Below, piece after piece: positions 23,470-35,816 of a DNA stretch of 64,000 nt. The stretch's first letter is position 1. Every line of letters starts with the position of its first letter. The stretch covers positions 3,305,365-3,369,364 of the forward strand of contig NC_033642.1 in assembly GCF_001540865.1 (NCBI RefSeq), read 5' to 3'. The notes beneath the pieces are model-generated. The model was not told the origin of the DNA, ran no database searches, and worked only from the letters and a program-made list of their open reading frames with translations. The stretch comes from Ananas comosus (lineage: Eukaryota > Streptophyta > Magnoliopsida > Poales > Bromeliaceae). The translations under genes were made by a program, and so were the position numbers.

Positions 23470-24810
23470 TGAACGATATGGATTTCAAACATCTAAAAAG
23501 TAAATAACACCTAAACGGGGGTGAATAGGTGTAAACAGCAAAATCAAAACTCCTAATGCAAATTTAAAGTAAAAGCGGAAATCAAAACCAACACACCGAG
23601 ATTTAACGTCGGAAAACTCCAATTTGGAGAAAAACCCACGGGACTGATCACGCGAAAAATCCACTATAGAAACAATTGAGTACAAGTGATTTACCGAAAA
23701 TACACGACTCAATTTACCGAATTTCCGTTGTAGATTGTCTTCGCCGGTCCTCGATTGATCAAAGTCCTTCGATCGATCCCGCCGCAAATCCTCGCAGCGT
23801 CAACGCCTCGACTCCTCGATGCGTCCACCAAATCCTCGGTCTCACGCGTGATCCACTTACATCCGCTCCATCCGAAGCTCGTTGAGATTAACAATTTGTG
23901 GTGATTGAAACACTTAGAAAGCACATATGATATGAGGAGAAACCCTAATTAGTTCATCACCGATCTAATTCTTAAAGAACCATTGAAATTGGAATCGAAG
24001 AATTGAATCGGTGATCAAAACCAAAAACTTGATTTTCAAAACATTGATCGAAAACTCTAAAACAAGCTCTTAGGGTTTCAAAAAGGTTTTCTCTCTAAGC
24101 TCCCCACATATGGAACTCCTCATATCATATTTATAAGTTTAGAAGACTTCTAGATCGACTAGGATTTCAAAAACCCAATTTTAAAAACTAACGACGGTCT
24201 CAGGGTCCGGTCCTCCCGAGGAGACCGGTCTTTGGGGGACCGGTCCTCAAAGCCAGAGACCGGTCTGTCGTTGCATGACTAAGAACATAAGCCACGGGAA
24301 TCGGTCCTTCAAGACGGAGACCGGTCTCTCGTTTCGTAGCTGAAAACACAAGTCACGGGAACCGGTCCTTCGTTTCGGGGACCGATCTCTCTCTGCGTAA
24401 GGGAAAATTTTGCGTACGGGAACCGGTCCTCAATTCAGGGTCCTGTCCCTCAATGCGTACTTGAAAAACCATCTTACGGGAACCGGTCCTCGAGGACAAA
24501 GACCGGTCCCTCGTAGCTTCTATGCAGAGAGGACCTATGGGGTCCGGTCCCTCTTATCAAGGACCAGTCCCTGAACCCTGAGAATTCTAGAATAGTCCAG
24601 ATTGTTCAACAAAAGTGCAATCTAAGTCTTCTAAACACATTTTGTCAATAAAACTTCACCACAAACCATTTATCATCATACCAGGTCCCGAGCTTTGCGA
24701 ACGAGTCATTGAACTTCAAACTACAATTCTCTCTTCAAACTTCATCTTCTAACTCTTCAAGACTCCATTCGAACTGCATGAAAACCGTCAACCTAGAAAA
24801 TTCCTTAACA
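23470..24810 (-). repeat. 5' LTR of copia element L
   Basis: The 1341-base LTR on the - strand begins TGTTAAGGAATT and ends ATCGTTCA next to the primer site. Its outer edge abuts the protease of gypsy element D, so the copia inserted there. The right-hand duplication would be CGATG (24811-24815), but the partner at the lost 3' end cannot be checked. Confidence 0.88.
24195..24580 (-). repeat. About 60-base tandem units with paired ACCGGT palindromes (copia LTR)
   Basis: Eight intact ACCGGT cores plus several decayed ones occur in about 385 bases. The unit starts ACGGGAACCGGTCCT and carries a second palindrome 12-18 bases later. Three neighbouring units are spaced about 60 bases. The same motif occurs in unrelated gypsy LTRs of this window. 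Confidence 0.88.
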
Positions 24811-26185
24811 CGATGCACCTGTGTCAAATACTGCCCTAGCTCTAGTGCCTCTGATAAGGATAATACCTGCCACCACATCATCTGGTATCGCCGACTGTTC
24901 CTCCACCTGAGTGGCAAATACCCGCCCACTAGGTGCTCGAGAGGCCTCTGGCTGACGAGGCGCTGATGAACGTCCAGGAAACACAGCAGGTGGCAGTCCC
25001 GCCAGCTGTCACTGAGTATACTGAACTGAAGCTGACGACGGAGCAGGCGATGCGCCGCCCGGGCACTCTCGGCCTATGTGGCCCGCCTGGGCACATCGAA
25101 AACACCGCCCCTCCTGCTGAGGGCAAGCAGTAACCCTGTGGTCTCTGCCACATATCACGCACGGGTAGGTAGTCTGGCTCTGTGTCTGACTCCTGCCTTC
25201 CCGCCATTGTGATCGCTGAGGTCGAGGGGGTCGCTTAGAACTCAACTGCCCCGCAGATCCACTAGCCGCCCTTTTCTTGGACTTATCCCTTTCCTTTCCT
25301 TCTCGAATGCTTTGCGCTCCTCTCGTGCAATAGCATTACCGCGCTCCACCGAAAGTGCGCGGTCAAGTACCTCCTCATAGGTTTTCAAGCGGAACGCATG
25401 AATAACCTTGAATATTTCGGGTAGCAACCCGCGCTCAAAAGCCTCCGCTCAGTCCCTATCGCCATGAACCAAGCTCGGCACGCAATTGACTAGGTGCGTG
25501 AACTACTTCTCGTACTCCCGCACCGATCGGCTACATTGCCTTAGCTTTTGAAAATCCTCTTTGATTTTTCGCTTGTCACTCTCGAAAAAATACTCCATCA
25601 ATAGCATCTCCCGAAACGCCTCCCAAGTAACGGAAGCGAGATCCAACGAGCGCCTTTTCTTCACTTGTGTCCACCATAGCGGCGCCGACCCCTCGAAGCA
25701 ATGGGCCACGAGGTGAACCTTATCCTTCTCGAGGGTGTAGATTCCTCGAACAACGCCTCCATCGTGGCCAACCACAACTCCACCAACCACGGATCCTTCA
25801 CATCGCCGTTGAAGATCGGAGGGTTGAATCGCTTAAAGGCCGTCAACACCGCCAATGAGCGCTCCTGCTCGGCCTTAAGCGCATCGGGAATAGGAGCCGA
25901 TGAACCCGAAGCCGTCAGAGGAATAACCGTCACCGGTGCTGCCGACGTCGCTGGAGGCGGTGTCGCAGGTGCGGGCAGATCCTAAGGTACAGGTGCAGCC
26001 GCCGCCACCTGCTGAGCCACCAACTCATGGAGCCGTCCAACCTGCTCCCCCTGTTGCAGCATAGCCCAGGCCAAAGCCGCTACTTGGGCCCGCAGCTCGC
26101 GTACTTCATCTGACGCCGTCTGCCCGGGCACCTCAGGAGGCGGTGCCGGTGCAGATCGCGTACTAGGGCGTCCTCTTGGTGCCAT
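24811..26185 (-). pseudogene. gag and protease start of D
   Basis: The ATG at 26185 starts MAPRGRPSTRSAPAPPPE. The capsid part has FKRFNPPIFNGD, APLWWTQVK and CSRSVREYEK. Knuckles are CVICGRDH and CFRCAQAGHIGREC. The protease begins VAGIILIRGTRARAVFDTGAS and is cut there. At least four stops (near 25984, 25506, 25449 and 25013) and a frameshift near 25750 break it. The stops fit CAG-to-TAG or CGA-to-TGA changes. Confidence 0.86.
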
Positions 26186-26510
26186 TACGTCCTGAAACGT
26201 AGCACACATATTAGTACTCGACACACGTGACTTTCACATGTTCCAAATAACTACTCAATTAAGCGAAAGCAATCAAGCATAATTATTTTCAACCTCCGGT
26301 GTTATGTGGTCGGCCGCCCCACACAATTTCCTTAAGTAGAAAACAAATTAACACTTGAATTCATCTCTAATTCCTTTTAGAGAAGTACCAATGTCAACCC
26401 AATCAATTAGCTTCCGCAATAATCCAAGTCTACATTAAACGTTTCCTAAGTCCTTAAGGTCTCCAATCCTAAGGTTCCTAAGTCCATCCTAGACTTTTTG
26501 CTTTCACCAC

Positions 26511-26522
26511 GCTCTGATACCA
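26511..26522 (-). other. Primer binding site of D
   Basis: TGGTATCAGAGC on the - strand, seven bases after the LTR end. Confidence 0.92.
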
Positions 26523-26529
26523 TTATATC

Positions 26530-29302
26530 TGTCACGCCCCGCTCCTCGCCTATTTGGTCGGGTTCGGGCCACGTCAACAGACGCCGAACGGACAGGGCCA
26601 CCCCTGCCTGCCCAAGACTCTAGCAATAGGTATAATTAAGCAATCAACAATAAGATTTGCAATTATACATGGCTTGCACGAGGGCAAGCAACAACGGAAG
26701 CGAAAGCTCTAAGCTACGACATACAACCACATACATGATATTTGATTACTTTTTAACCAAATACAAGTAAACTAAAACTATTACATTCTTTTTCCTTTCA
26801 TTCATAATATCTTTTACATCTTAATCATTCAACCCCAAAATGCATAAAGGTTTACAAATTTTACATCTCTAGATCAACAAAATAAAGTTGATACATGAAC
26901 AAAACGGGAATGACTAAAATGCATATACTCCGGTGGCCACTAGCTATAGCGCAAGACCCTTGTCTCGATCCTCCGTCGCCCCGCTCGCACTCAGATCTGT
27001 AGGGTTAGTGGTGTGAGAACTACAACGAAGTTTTCAGTGGGTTCGGCAACCGACCTCGCCGACTTACCCACTAGGTCTATTCAGGCATAAGTATTTTAAA
27101 GAAAGAGAAAAGTAACTAATACTAATGCTAAAACTATGCCTGCAAGAAAGCTGTCAGTGGATATATATAATCAAATATGAATGATTATGCATGCATGCTC
27201 TTTCGATAACTTTACCTTGACTTTTATCCAATCTTAACGGTTAACCAATAACTCAACCCAAAATTCCTTTCATTCGGGGAGGCTCTAAGCACTACAAGAC
27301 CCGAGAGACCGTCTTCGGGGACCGCGCTCCCCGTGGTGACAAGTCCGGAATGCACCGCTTGAGGGAGAGCTACCACCCTCAAGCCAAGACTTATCGTGAG
27401 TATCGATCCAATTCCTACTTAGGAAATGTATAGCCACTAGCCACAATGCCACTATCATAATAGATTTCTACCTATTTATTCATGCCACTATTTAGGTCAT
27501 TCTTGTCACAATGCCATTAATTATTAAACCTTGTTTAACGAGTCATTTCTCGATGCCAAGTTTGTCTCTATTGTCAATGTCACATTTGTTTACTATTGTC
27601 TCGGTCCAAGTCTCACATTCACACAATTTTAGGGTTCAAACATACATGTCTACGATGGTTCTCGTTCAATTACTATATTCATCTACATTAGAAACATAAT
27701 ATTGAAATTCTAATCACTAATCACGTGCCAATCACCCTATCATGTATGAATGGTACTATACATGTATATGCTCAATAAAGTGTGACATAGACATAGAAGG
27801 GAATCCAACGATTCTGGAATGCACCCCCCACCTCGAATAGTAGCAAAGGAGTTGGGGTTCAATTCTCGTGATTTTTAGACTCCTATTCCGTGTGCTGCGG
27901 CGATCTGTACCAAAATAGTGCCAAATTAGGCTTTTTATTAAATATCTTTACATAGACTCTTCGTTTCTCCGAACCGAGCGCACCAACACATCGGAAATAT
28001 CCCTAATTAGATTTTTCCTGAGGTCAATTTATCTCGAAAACGATCGGAGGCAAAAGCCCCAAATTCTATGCCCTAACAATGTCATATATGGTTTTCTCCT
28101 AGATTGATCTTGTATCTAAACAAATACTAGCTTAGAATCATTTAGGAAGCTCTCTAATACCATTTCTAAGCCATTCGAATCATTCCTAGGGCATCTAACA
28201 TGATCCCTAGTTAACCACCATGAGAGCACCTTGAGAAAACCTTGGATTTCATGTATTCAAGCTCTCAACGATGTTTCTAACCTTACAAGAAACTCAAAAC
28301 TCCAAAACTTAGGGTAAAAATCCAAACCCTAGATGTGTTCTTGCATAAAACTCACCTTAGCCCTAAGCTTCTCCAAGTCCTTCTTGTTGGAGAGCTCCTA
28401 GACCCTTCAAAACTCTCAAAAATCCTCCTCCAAGCCTTCTTCTCCTTCTCCTTTGCCTTGGTACAAAGCTTCTAGAGAGAGAGAGAGAGATCTTCTTGCT
28501 ACTGTGAGCAAAAAGGAAAGATGGGGTATTTTATAGGTTGCAACAATAGCAACTAAGCCCCCCAAAAACTCTATTTTGCATCAGGTCAAATCCTTGTTGC
28601 CAGACCAAAGTGTACCGGTACAGACCAAAGTGTCACCGGTAACACGATTACGCAGAGGCAAACAAGAGAGCAGCAGCTCGGGTTTTGCAAAAGTGCACTA
28701 GTACACACCAGGAGTGTTACCGGTAACACAGTCAAAATTTCTCAAACTCGAGAGCAGCTTCCCCTCGGCATGCAATGTTGTACCGGTACAACATCAATGT
28801 TGTACCGGTACACTTTGTCCAGATTGCAGTTTTTCGCATTGTTTCGATTCTACTTCGCACCGAACAACGCAAAAATTTTTCTAACTCTTTTAAACTCACT
28901 TTTAACCCTTCCAACACAGTTGGAAAGCCAATTGGAACTTGTCCAGCCATTTCTCACGGCACTTTAACCCAATTTGGGTAAAGTTTGGTAATCGCTCTCG
29001 AGGTTTCAATATGTTACAGGTACCCAGTCAATGCAGTACCGGTACCCGACAGCCCGCAACTCAAACCCGAGAGCAGCTTCTCTTGGTTACGCACTGGGGT
29101 TCCGGTATCTCACCCAGGTACCGGTACTCGGCGCCCCAAAACCTGAATTTTTAGGTTTTGGTGCTAAGTACTCTTTCTCGAGTTCTCGCAATATGAGGAA
29201 TGGGTCGGTACTTAGTCAAGGACCTAGAAAAACATAAGGAATAGCTCAAAACGCTATTCTAACACTAGAACTCTGCAATTTGCTAAAGTTCAGTGTGTTA
29301 CA
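26530..29302 (-). repeat. 5' LTR of D
   Basis: The 2773-base LTR is bounded by TGTCACGCCCCG and GTGTGTTACA on the + strand. It holds the TACCGGTA-type palindrome cluster at 28611-29128 and a purine/pyrimidine-rich stretch near 28430-28495. Short frames in it are not genes. Confidence 0.88.
28611..29128 (-). repeat. Cluster of TACCGGTA-type palindromes (LTR of D)
   Basis: The cluster includes GTACCGGTAC, GTTACCGGTAAC, CACCGGTAAC and GGTACCGGTACT variants. Two copies at about 28780-28811 are separated by only 11 bases. The flanking bases change together so that most copies stay palindromic. Confidence 0.88.
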
Positions 29303-29365
29303 AATAAAATACTGCACTATGAATTGTCAGCGCAAGAATAACAACATCATATATATGTTCACAGG

Positions 29366-29407
<42 letters not shown>

Positions 29408-30407
29408 CAAAGTAGTATTTTATCTACAGTACTAAAAGAGATAGAGAGATTATATTAATCTCGCATCTAGAATGTTGGAAAAATTATCTTTCTAAATCTT
29501 TAGTAAAATATCTTTTTAAATAATTTTTAAATGAAAACAATTTAACCTTAGTTTTGAAAACTGGAAGCAAAAATTAAACAGTTAATACTATAGAGATTAA
29601 GAGATCAGATGAGACCTGTGAGTCGAGGCGAACGAAAGCACTGTCCTAGAAGCGAGATTGACCTTTCACGTAGGAGTTTTGAGGTGCAAGATCGGGTTAA
29701 GTTCTCTCTCGTGCACAAGTGCACCTTCACCTCTATATATAGGAGATGTTTTGAATGGTCCAATGGGAAGGGTCCAAAGGGGAAGATTTTGGTCAAGATA
29801 TTGACCCTTCTCGAGGTTGAACCAAATCTGGACAAGATCCAGATTAGATCTTGTCAAGATCTCATTTTGGTCCTTCCCAAGGTAAAGCCATCATTGGGTT
29901 TAAATAATATAAAAATAAAATAAAGAAAAAGATGTAAATGAACCGAATTCACGCGCGCGCGCGCCCGCCCGACCCGACCTGTGTCAAGAGCTCCACTCTC
30001 ATGTTCGTGCGTGCTCATGCATGGGTTTAGTCGAGAGCTCCACTCTTATATTCTCTCAAACAATTAAGTTGAGAGTGAGAGAGTATATAAAGTATAGTAA
30101 TATGTCTTTGGTTTATAATGTGGGACTAAACTTCACATGTGGAGACCAAGGCCCGAGCTCCTAGGCACGGCCCATAGAGAGTTGGGTTGCCCAGGAAACC
30201 CAATGGCTAATTTGAAGTTTTATATCACTATTTTAAAATTAATACTAACAAGGTGTCTAGTTGCTTATCTTTAAGATGGGGAGTTCGAGCATCGTTGTGT
30301 GAATAAATGTGGACTTGATCAAACCCGGCTTGCATTTCATTTATATAATAATATGTTTAGAGATGGGTGTTCTAGGACTTGTGGCCTATGGGCATTGTCA
30401 TGAATTC
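29303..30407. other. Intergenic stretch between D and solo LTR E
   Basis: No coding sequence is recognised. It holds a (TG)n run at about 29378-29406, a CG-rich run at about 29952-29980 and AT-rich DNA. The five bases AATTC at 30403-30407 are the target duplication of the next LTR. Confidence 0.7.
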
Positions 30408-30529
30408 TGTCACGCCCCGGGACCGATACCAATTTGGGCCGACTCGGGCACGTCAAACAGACACCGAACGGACAGAGCTTCCCCTGTCCGCCCAAGGCTC
30501 ATCACCTGTACATTTTTCAAGTAGAGAAA

Positions 30530-30712
30530 AGTACTAGCGGAAACATACACAAACGGCTTACACGAGGGTAAGCAATAGCCATGAGTGAAAGAAAGGAAAC
30601 TAAACATCTACACAAGTACTNAGTACTAGCGGAAACATACACAAACGGCTTACACGAGGGTAAGCAATAGCCATGAGTGAAAGAAAGGAAACTAAACATC
30701 TACACAAGTACT
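30530..30712. repeat. 91-base direct duplication around a single N
   Basis: The segment at 30530-30620 is repeated without visible change at 30622-30712, separated only by N at 30621. Identity this complete right beside an N points to an assembly or gap-closing artefact rather than a biological tandem repeat. Confidence 0.85.
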
Positions 30713-32737
30713 ATGATTCTCTTTTGATCACATACATTGCATTTAACTTGTACATTCATAGTTCTTTACATACTTTCCATCATTTCTTTTTACATCACAT
30801 TCTCCTCGAGATAAACATTACATTCTTTCTTTTACATCTCAATTCATCAAATACAAAAGATAAAGTAGGGGAATGCTACTACAAAATGTAACCCGACTCG
30901 ATAGTCACTGTCTATGGTGCGATACCTTTACCGCGGTCGCTCGCCGGATCGCTCGGTCCCGGCTCTGTGGAAATAGTGAGGTGAGAACTACAATGAAGTT
31001 TCCAGTGGGTTTGGCCCCAATCTCACCGACTTTTCCACTAGGACTAACTCAGGCATAATAGAAAGGATAAACAGAATAGTAACCGAAATATAATCATGAT
31101 GCTAATATGCCTGAACAATAAAGCAAGAAATATGCTCAACGTAACTCATGCAAGTATGCAAGTTCTTTGTTCTTTACTCTTTATTCTTTAATCTTTGTTC
31201 TTTATTCTTTGTTCTTTATTCTTTGTTCTTTAATCTCACGGCTAACCCGGGGGTTTCGCCACATTAACTTGCCCACATTAAGTCCATCATCGCAGGCCCT
31301 CAGCTGCCTCCCGTTAAGACCGTCCTCGGGTTGACTCGAACCCGTGATGCAAAACTCCGGAGCGCATCGCTCGAGGAGGAGCTACCGCCCTCGAGCATGG
31401 AACTCATTGCAAGTATGATCGATCCTTAACTCTAAGGATATATAGTTCAATCATTGTCTTTACACTAACTCTAGTGTTCTTTACATCACTTTGTTTTGCT
31501 AACTCTAGCAATCATCGTTGTTTGACTTTACTCATTCTTTATGCCACTTTCATTTTCTTGTCTTTAATCATTATCATTGTTCTTTGCGTCACATTTCTCT
31601 TTGATGCCACACACTAACTCTAGTGTCACATTACTTTACATTATCGAATGCCACTCGATCTATGTTTCATTGTGTCACTTTGTTCTTTCATCTCATTGGG
31701 CTCTCACATTACATCTCATGCATAAATATAGGGTTGAATAGATTCTCAATCATTTCGAATAGCACGAGTACTCATATCACGCAACAATCACATATATGAC
31801 ATAATATTTACCCTATAATGCATGCAACAATATAAATATATGCTCAATTGAATGACAAATTAGGCATAGAAGGAATTCCAACAAGTTTGGATAGCACCAT
31901 CCACCTCGTAGGCGTACTAGGATGCTACAATGATTTTCTTGGGGTTTTTAGACTCCTAGTTCGTCACCTGCGGCAAAACGAAGCCCTATTAGGTCATTTT
32001 GCTCATATCTTTATATAGGCTTTTTGTAACGTTAAACCGAGCGTACCAACGCGTCGGAAATACCCCCAATTAGGTTTCTAGAGGGTCAATTCCACTTTGG
32101 AACCCTCACGAGCAAAAGCCCCAAATTTGGGTGCCCTGGCTCATAGCATATATCAAACCTAGGGTTTGATCTCAACAAGAAGGAAAAGATAGCTCCAAAT
32201 ACTCTAGGGATCTCATGAAAACCATCTTTAGGGAAATCAAAACTCATTCTAGGGTTTCACCATGAAAGGGGTTGAAGCTCACCTCCAAGCTTCACCACAT
32301 TTACCCATTCCATGGTTTTGATCTCTTAAAGAAGCAAAAGAAAGCTTCAAGCACTCACAAGGTTCTACCAAAACCATTCCTAGGTCATTTGGTTCTCATT
32401 TTAAGGTTCTACCATGAATAGTGTTCAAGTTTACCTCTAGGCTTGCTCCTATGTTGCTCCAAAGAGGAAGAAGAGGAAGTAGCTCTACTCCTTAGCTTCT
32501 TCTTCACCTTCTACTCCTTCTCCTTCTTCTTCTTTTTCCTTTCTTTCCTTTCTTCTTTCTTTTATTTCTTCTCTTCTTTGCCTTCTAGAGAGAGAAAGAG
32601 AGGAGAGAGTGTGAGAGGGAGATGAAATGAGAGAAAGAGCCCTCTTTCTCCCATACATAGCCCTATTAAGTGCAAAAATGCAAATAAGCCCCTCAACTTT
32701 CATTCTGTTGAACTGCCCAAACTGGGCCATTTTCGTG

Positions 32738-32978
32738 TTCGGGGACCGGTCTCCTCGACTTGGGACCGGTCCCAGAGAGCTCTCCCCGCGGGCAGCCAGG
32801 GCCCCCGCGCGATGCAACCGGTCTCTTCCCGAGGGACCGGTCTCTTGGGAACCAGTCTCTCCCAGCAAGGACCGGTTCCCGAGAGCTGGTTTTCTGGGAC
32901 TTAGCCGATTTTTCAGCTTTCTCATTTCTCACACGTTCGGGGACCAGTCTCTCCCACCAAGGACCGGTCCCCGAGAGC
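32738..32978 (-). repeat. Cluster of ACCGGT palindromes (solo LTR E)
   Basis: Six intact cores with GGG, AGG or CAA flanks occur with decayed ACCAGT copies, in the same place and orientation as in the 3' LTR of element A. Confidence 0.87.
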
Positions 32979-33424
32979 ACAAAACCTGCAGAATGCAGAT
33001 TTTTGATTCTTTAGCTCTCGAAAACCTCTCACAACGCACTTTTACTCATTTTAACACCTTCGGACTTTCCGAAGTGTACCAACCTCGCACTTTGGTCAAT
33101 TTGACTAAAGTTCGTATTTATTTCCGAATTTTCGGTACATTACAAATTCAAATTCCACTAAGATCGAGTTTTATTTAATTTATGCTCTGGTCGCCAAATT
33201 AAAAAGGAAACTTTTTAAAAGACGAACTATTATTCCACATACTATCAAAGAAAAGAACATTAGTTGGAATTCGTGGAGGCTTCTGGTCTCATTTCAATTT
33301 TCTTCTATTTAATTTAACTCTAGCTTTCTATAAAAGTTTATCAAAGAAGAAGAAAAATCTGAAGTCGATAAATTTTCTCCTACTTACATAATTTATGTCA
33401 GCATTCTATAAGTTTCCATTTGGA

Positions 33425-33473
33425 TTGGGTACAAGAGGGGGGATAAGGGGGTTATCCCCCCTCTTGTACCCAA
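33425..33473. repeat. Perfect 22-base inverted repeat (hairpin)
   Basis: The arms at 33425-33446 and 33452-33473 are exact reverse complements around a loop of five G. The arms contain GGGTACAAGAGGGGGG. It lies 280 bases right of solo LTR E and may be the core of a small foldback element. Confidence 0.85.
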
Positions 33474-33512
33474 ACAAGATTGGAGGTGGTAGGAACAAGT
33501 TGTCCCCACCCA

Positions 33513-33554
33513 AACAAGTTGTTCCCACCCAGGTATGGGTGGGAACAACTTGTT
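33513..33554. repeat. Perfect 18-base inverted repeat (hairpin)
   Basis: The arms AACAAGTTGTTCCCACCC (33513-33530) and its exact reverse complement (33537-33554) flank the loop AGGTAT. It is close to the hairpin at 33425-33473 and shares its GGGAACAA and GTTCCC words, so both probably belong to one repetitive unit ending near the C-run at 33592. Confidence 0.82.
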
Positions 33555-35013
33555 CCCACCCAGGGGTGGAACAAGGGGTTCCCACAAATTGTCCCCCCCC
33601 CCCCCCCGGAGAGAGAGAGAGAGAGGAGAGAGAGAGATTTTTATTTTAAATTAGAATTTAAATTTATAATTTCAAAATTAAAATTTATAATTTAAAATTA
33701 TAAATTTTAAATTTTAAATTTAATATTTTTAAATTTAAATTTTAAATTCGATATTTATATCTTTCAATTTAAATTTGGCTTAAATTTAAAATTTAAATTA
33801 AAATTAAATTTTAAAATTAAAATTTTAAATTTTAATTTCAAATTTTAAAATTTAAAATTTTAAAATTATAAGTTTAAAATTTAAAAATTTAAATTCAATT
33901 ATAGAGGTAATATTATTATTTTCTATTTATAATCATCAACTATTTTTCTTATTCCTAATAACCATTCAAACATAATTTTTCTAGTTTCAGCTCATACTCA
34001 CATTTTCATCTAACAAAAAAAAAATATCTTTATTTTTATAAAAATTTATACTTGTATCTATTTTTGTATTTTCTGTATAACTAGTTTCTAGTAATTGCTG
34101 AACAAAACGAGCCTAGAAATCTGTCAAGAAGTCAAAAAGTTTTTCGCAAAATGCCAGCAGACTACATGCATGCACAGGTAGGACCCACTTGAGGCGGGGA
34201 TAACATCCGGGTGGAAGAGTGTGGAGAGGTGGCGGTTACCTACTAACTAATTAACATATATATGCTGCAGTGGTGGTAGAACAAATTAAGGGTCGTGACA
34301 AGTGACGACAGATAGTGTAAGAAAAAGACCACTCACACTCACTCTCTCTCTCTCTCTACCCCAGATTCTGCATGCTGTCTCTGGTGCTGCCGCTGCTGGA
34401 GGCTGGAGCTGGTGCTGGTACCTTATCTCTGACTTATTGGTCATAAGTAGCGAACTTTAAAGCCCCACGTGTCTTCGTCCAAGTTGTTGTTGCCATTTAT
34501 TTTGCCTCGGAAAGGAGCTCACCAGCAGCAGAAGATCAGCTCAGAGAAGCGCGCGCACGTTCGTGACAGTACTCCTCAATTTGCATTCATCACAATCCCT
34601 CCCCCTCTCAGTCGCCCATACCTTTCAATTTGCCTCTTTTTTATTTGATTTCTACAAACACTCCTCACATTTGCCGTATGGGTAAAATTACACCACTTTT
34701 ATCTCAACTTTCAGCCTTTTTTTTTTTTTTATCCGTAATTCTAAACACTTAAATGAATCAATTTCACTTTATATATATATATATATATATATATACTATA
34801 CTATTAATCATACGAAACGTTTGATGCTATTAGATTTTCGGTCATTGTATGAAAATGTGTGCGATTAGAATAATAGTGGTTCTCTAAAATTAAGTGGGTG
34901 GTTGGTTGGTTGAATATTATAATCTAATATATGAAAATGATCAAAGAGTTATATCTAATAGCGGAAAACTCGATAGCACTAGGCGCTTGTATCTATCTAT
35001 AGTATAGTAGCCG

Positions 35014-35080
<67 letters not shown>

Positions 35081-35816
35081 ACTAGTATACTTTTGATAGC
35101 ACCAAGTCATCGTTGCTATTTGATTTTCAGCACTTGGATGAAGGAACGTGCGGTTAGGATGAAAGCGTCTTTTAGGGTTGAGTAGGTGGTTGATTGAATA
35201 GTATAATCGAATTGATGAAAATGATCAAAGGGTAGATCTAATGGCAAAAAACTTGATAGCATTAAGTACTTGATGTTATTGATAGTATAATAGCTAGACA
35301 CTTTCTCTCTCTATATATATATAATTAGAGTGCAAATTATTACCTTTACCTATAACGCGCCAATATATTTATGTATCACAAATTTATTGATCACAAATTT
35401 ATTGACTTATTTGATTTTATATTTCAATATTACAATCCATTCAATCTTTTTAAATATAAATATTAGACTGTTGAACTGATAGTTAAAAGTTGAAAAAAAA
35501 CCAATGCATTAATTGTGTACCCAAATATAGATAAACTAGGTACAAATAATAATTTTTACTCTAAAAAATAAAATAAATATTGTTGAAAGTTTAGAAACTG
35601 AATTGAAACCTTATTGAAAGTTCATAATAATCATTAATGTCGAAATAAAAAGAAATTAAAATACCAAAATGAAACTTGAGTTAACAGTTCAGGGATAGTC
35701 GAACTTATTCCTTCCACATCTATCTCTTATTCTATACGACAACTATATAGAAAGGCTATAACGACAAAACCAAGATGCATATGATAAAAAAGGAGCAGTA
35801 TTAAAGATATGATATT
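33555..35816. other. AT-rich intergenic DNA with simple repeats
   Basis: No gene is seen. It holds a C-run and (GA)n at 33592-33640, a long low-complexity stretch of AAATTTTAAAATTT type at 33640-33900, CT runs at 34338-34362 and 35018-35055, TA runs near 34772-34795 and 35055-35085, and partly repeated segments around 34800 and 35090. Confidence 0.7.

Larger units (their letters stand above)
9366..24810 (-). mobile_element. SIRE-like Ty1/copia element L, 3'-truncated, with nested gypsy F
   Basis: On the - strand from the right: LTR (23470-24810), primer site, gag, protease, integrase and reverse transcriptase. This is the copia order, with integrase before RT. The long gag with two zinc knuckles and a leader starting AEGGNINRPPLINGTNY resembles the SIRE/Maximus lineage. 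RNase H and the 3' LTR are missing because the element ends abruptly at about 9366. A 9546-base gypsy element is inserted in gag. Confidence 0.88.
24811..29302 (-). mobile_element. Ty3/gypsy Tekay-like element D, 5' part only
   Basis: On the - strand the order is LTR (26530-29302), primer site, gag and protease start. It is cut within the protease active site by the copia LTR at 24811. The rest of pol is missing from the window, which suggests it was lost with the copia 3' end. The bases right of the LTR are AATAA, and no partner duplication is available. Confidence 0.88.
30408..33144 (-). mobile_element. Solo LTR E
   Basis: The 2737-base sequence runs from TGTCACGCCCCGG to GGTACATTACA and is flanked by AATTC on both sides (30403-30407 and 33145-33149). 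It is the same family as the 3' LTR of element A, on the opposite strand. It contains an assembly scar (N at 30621) with a duplicated 91-base segment, so its true length is probably about 92 bases shorter. Confidence 0.93.

Noticed and set aside
20255..26522. GCTCTGATACCA sites as tRNA gene ends
   Set aside because: They are 12-base primer sites beside LTRs. No cloverleaf surrounds them.
28732..29237. Short frames in LTR D as small genes
   Set aside because: All lie within the LTR and overlap the palindrome cluster, with no domain or homologue recognised.
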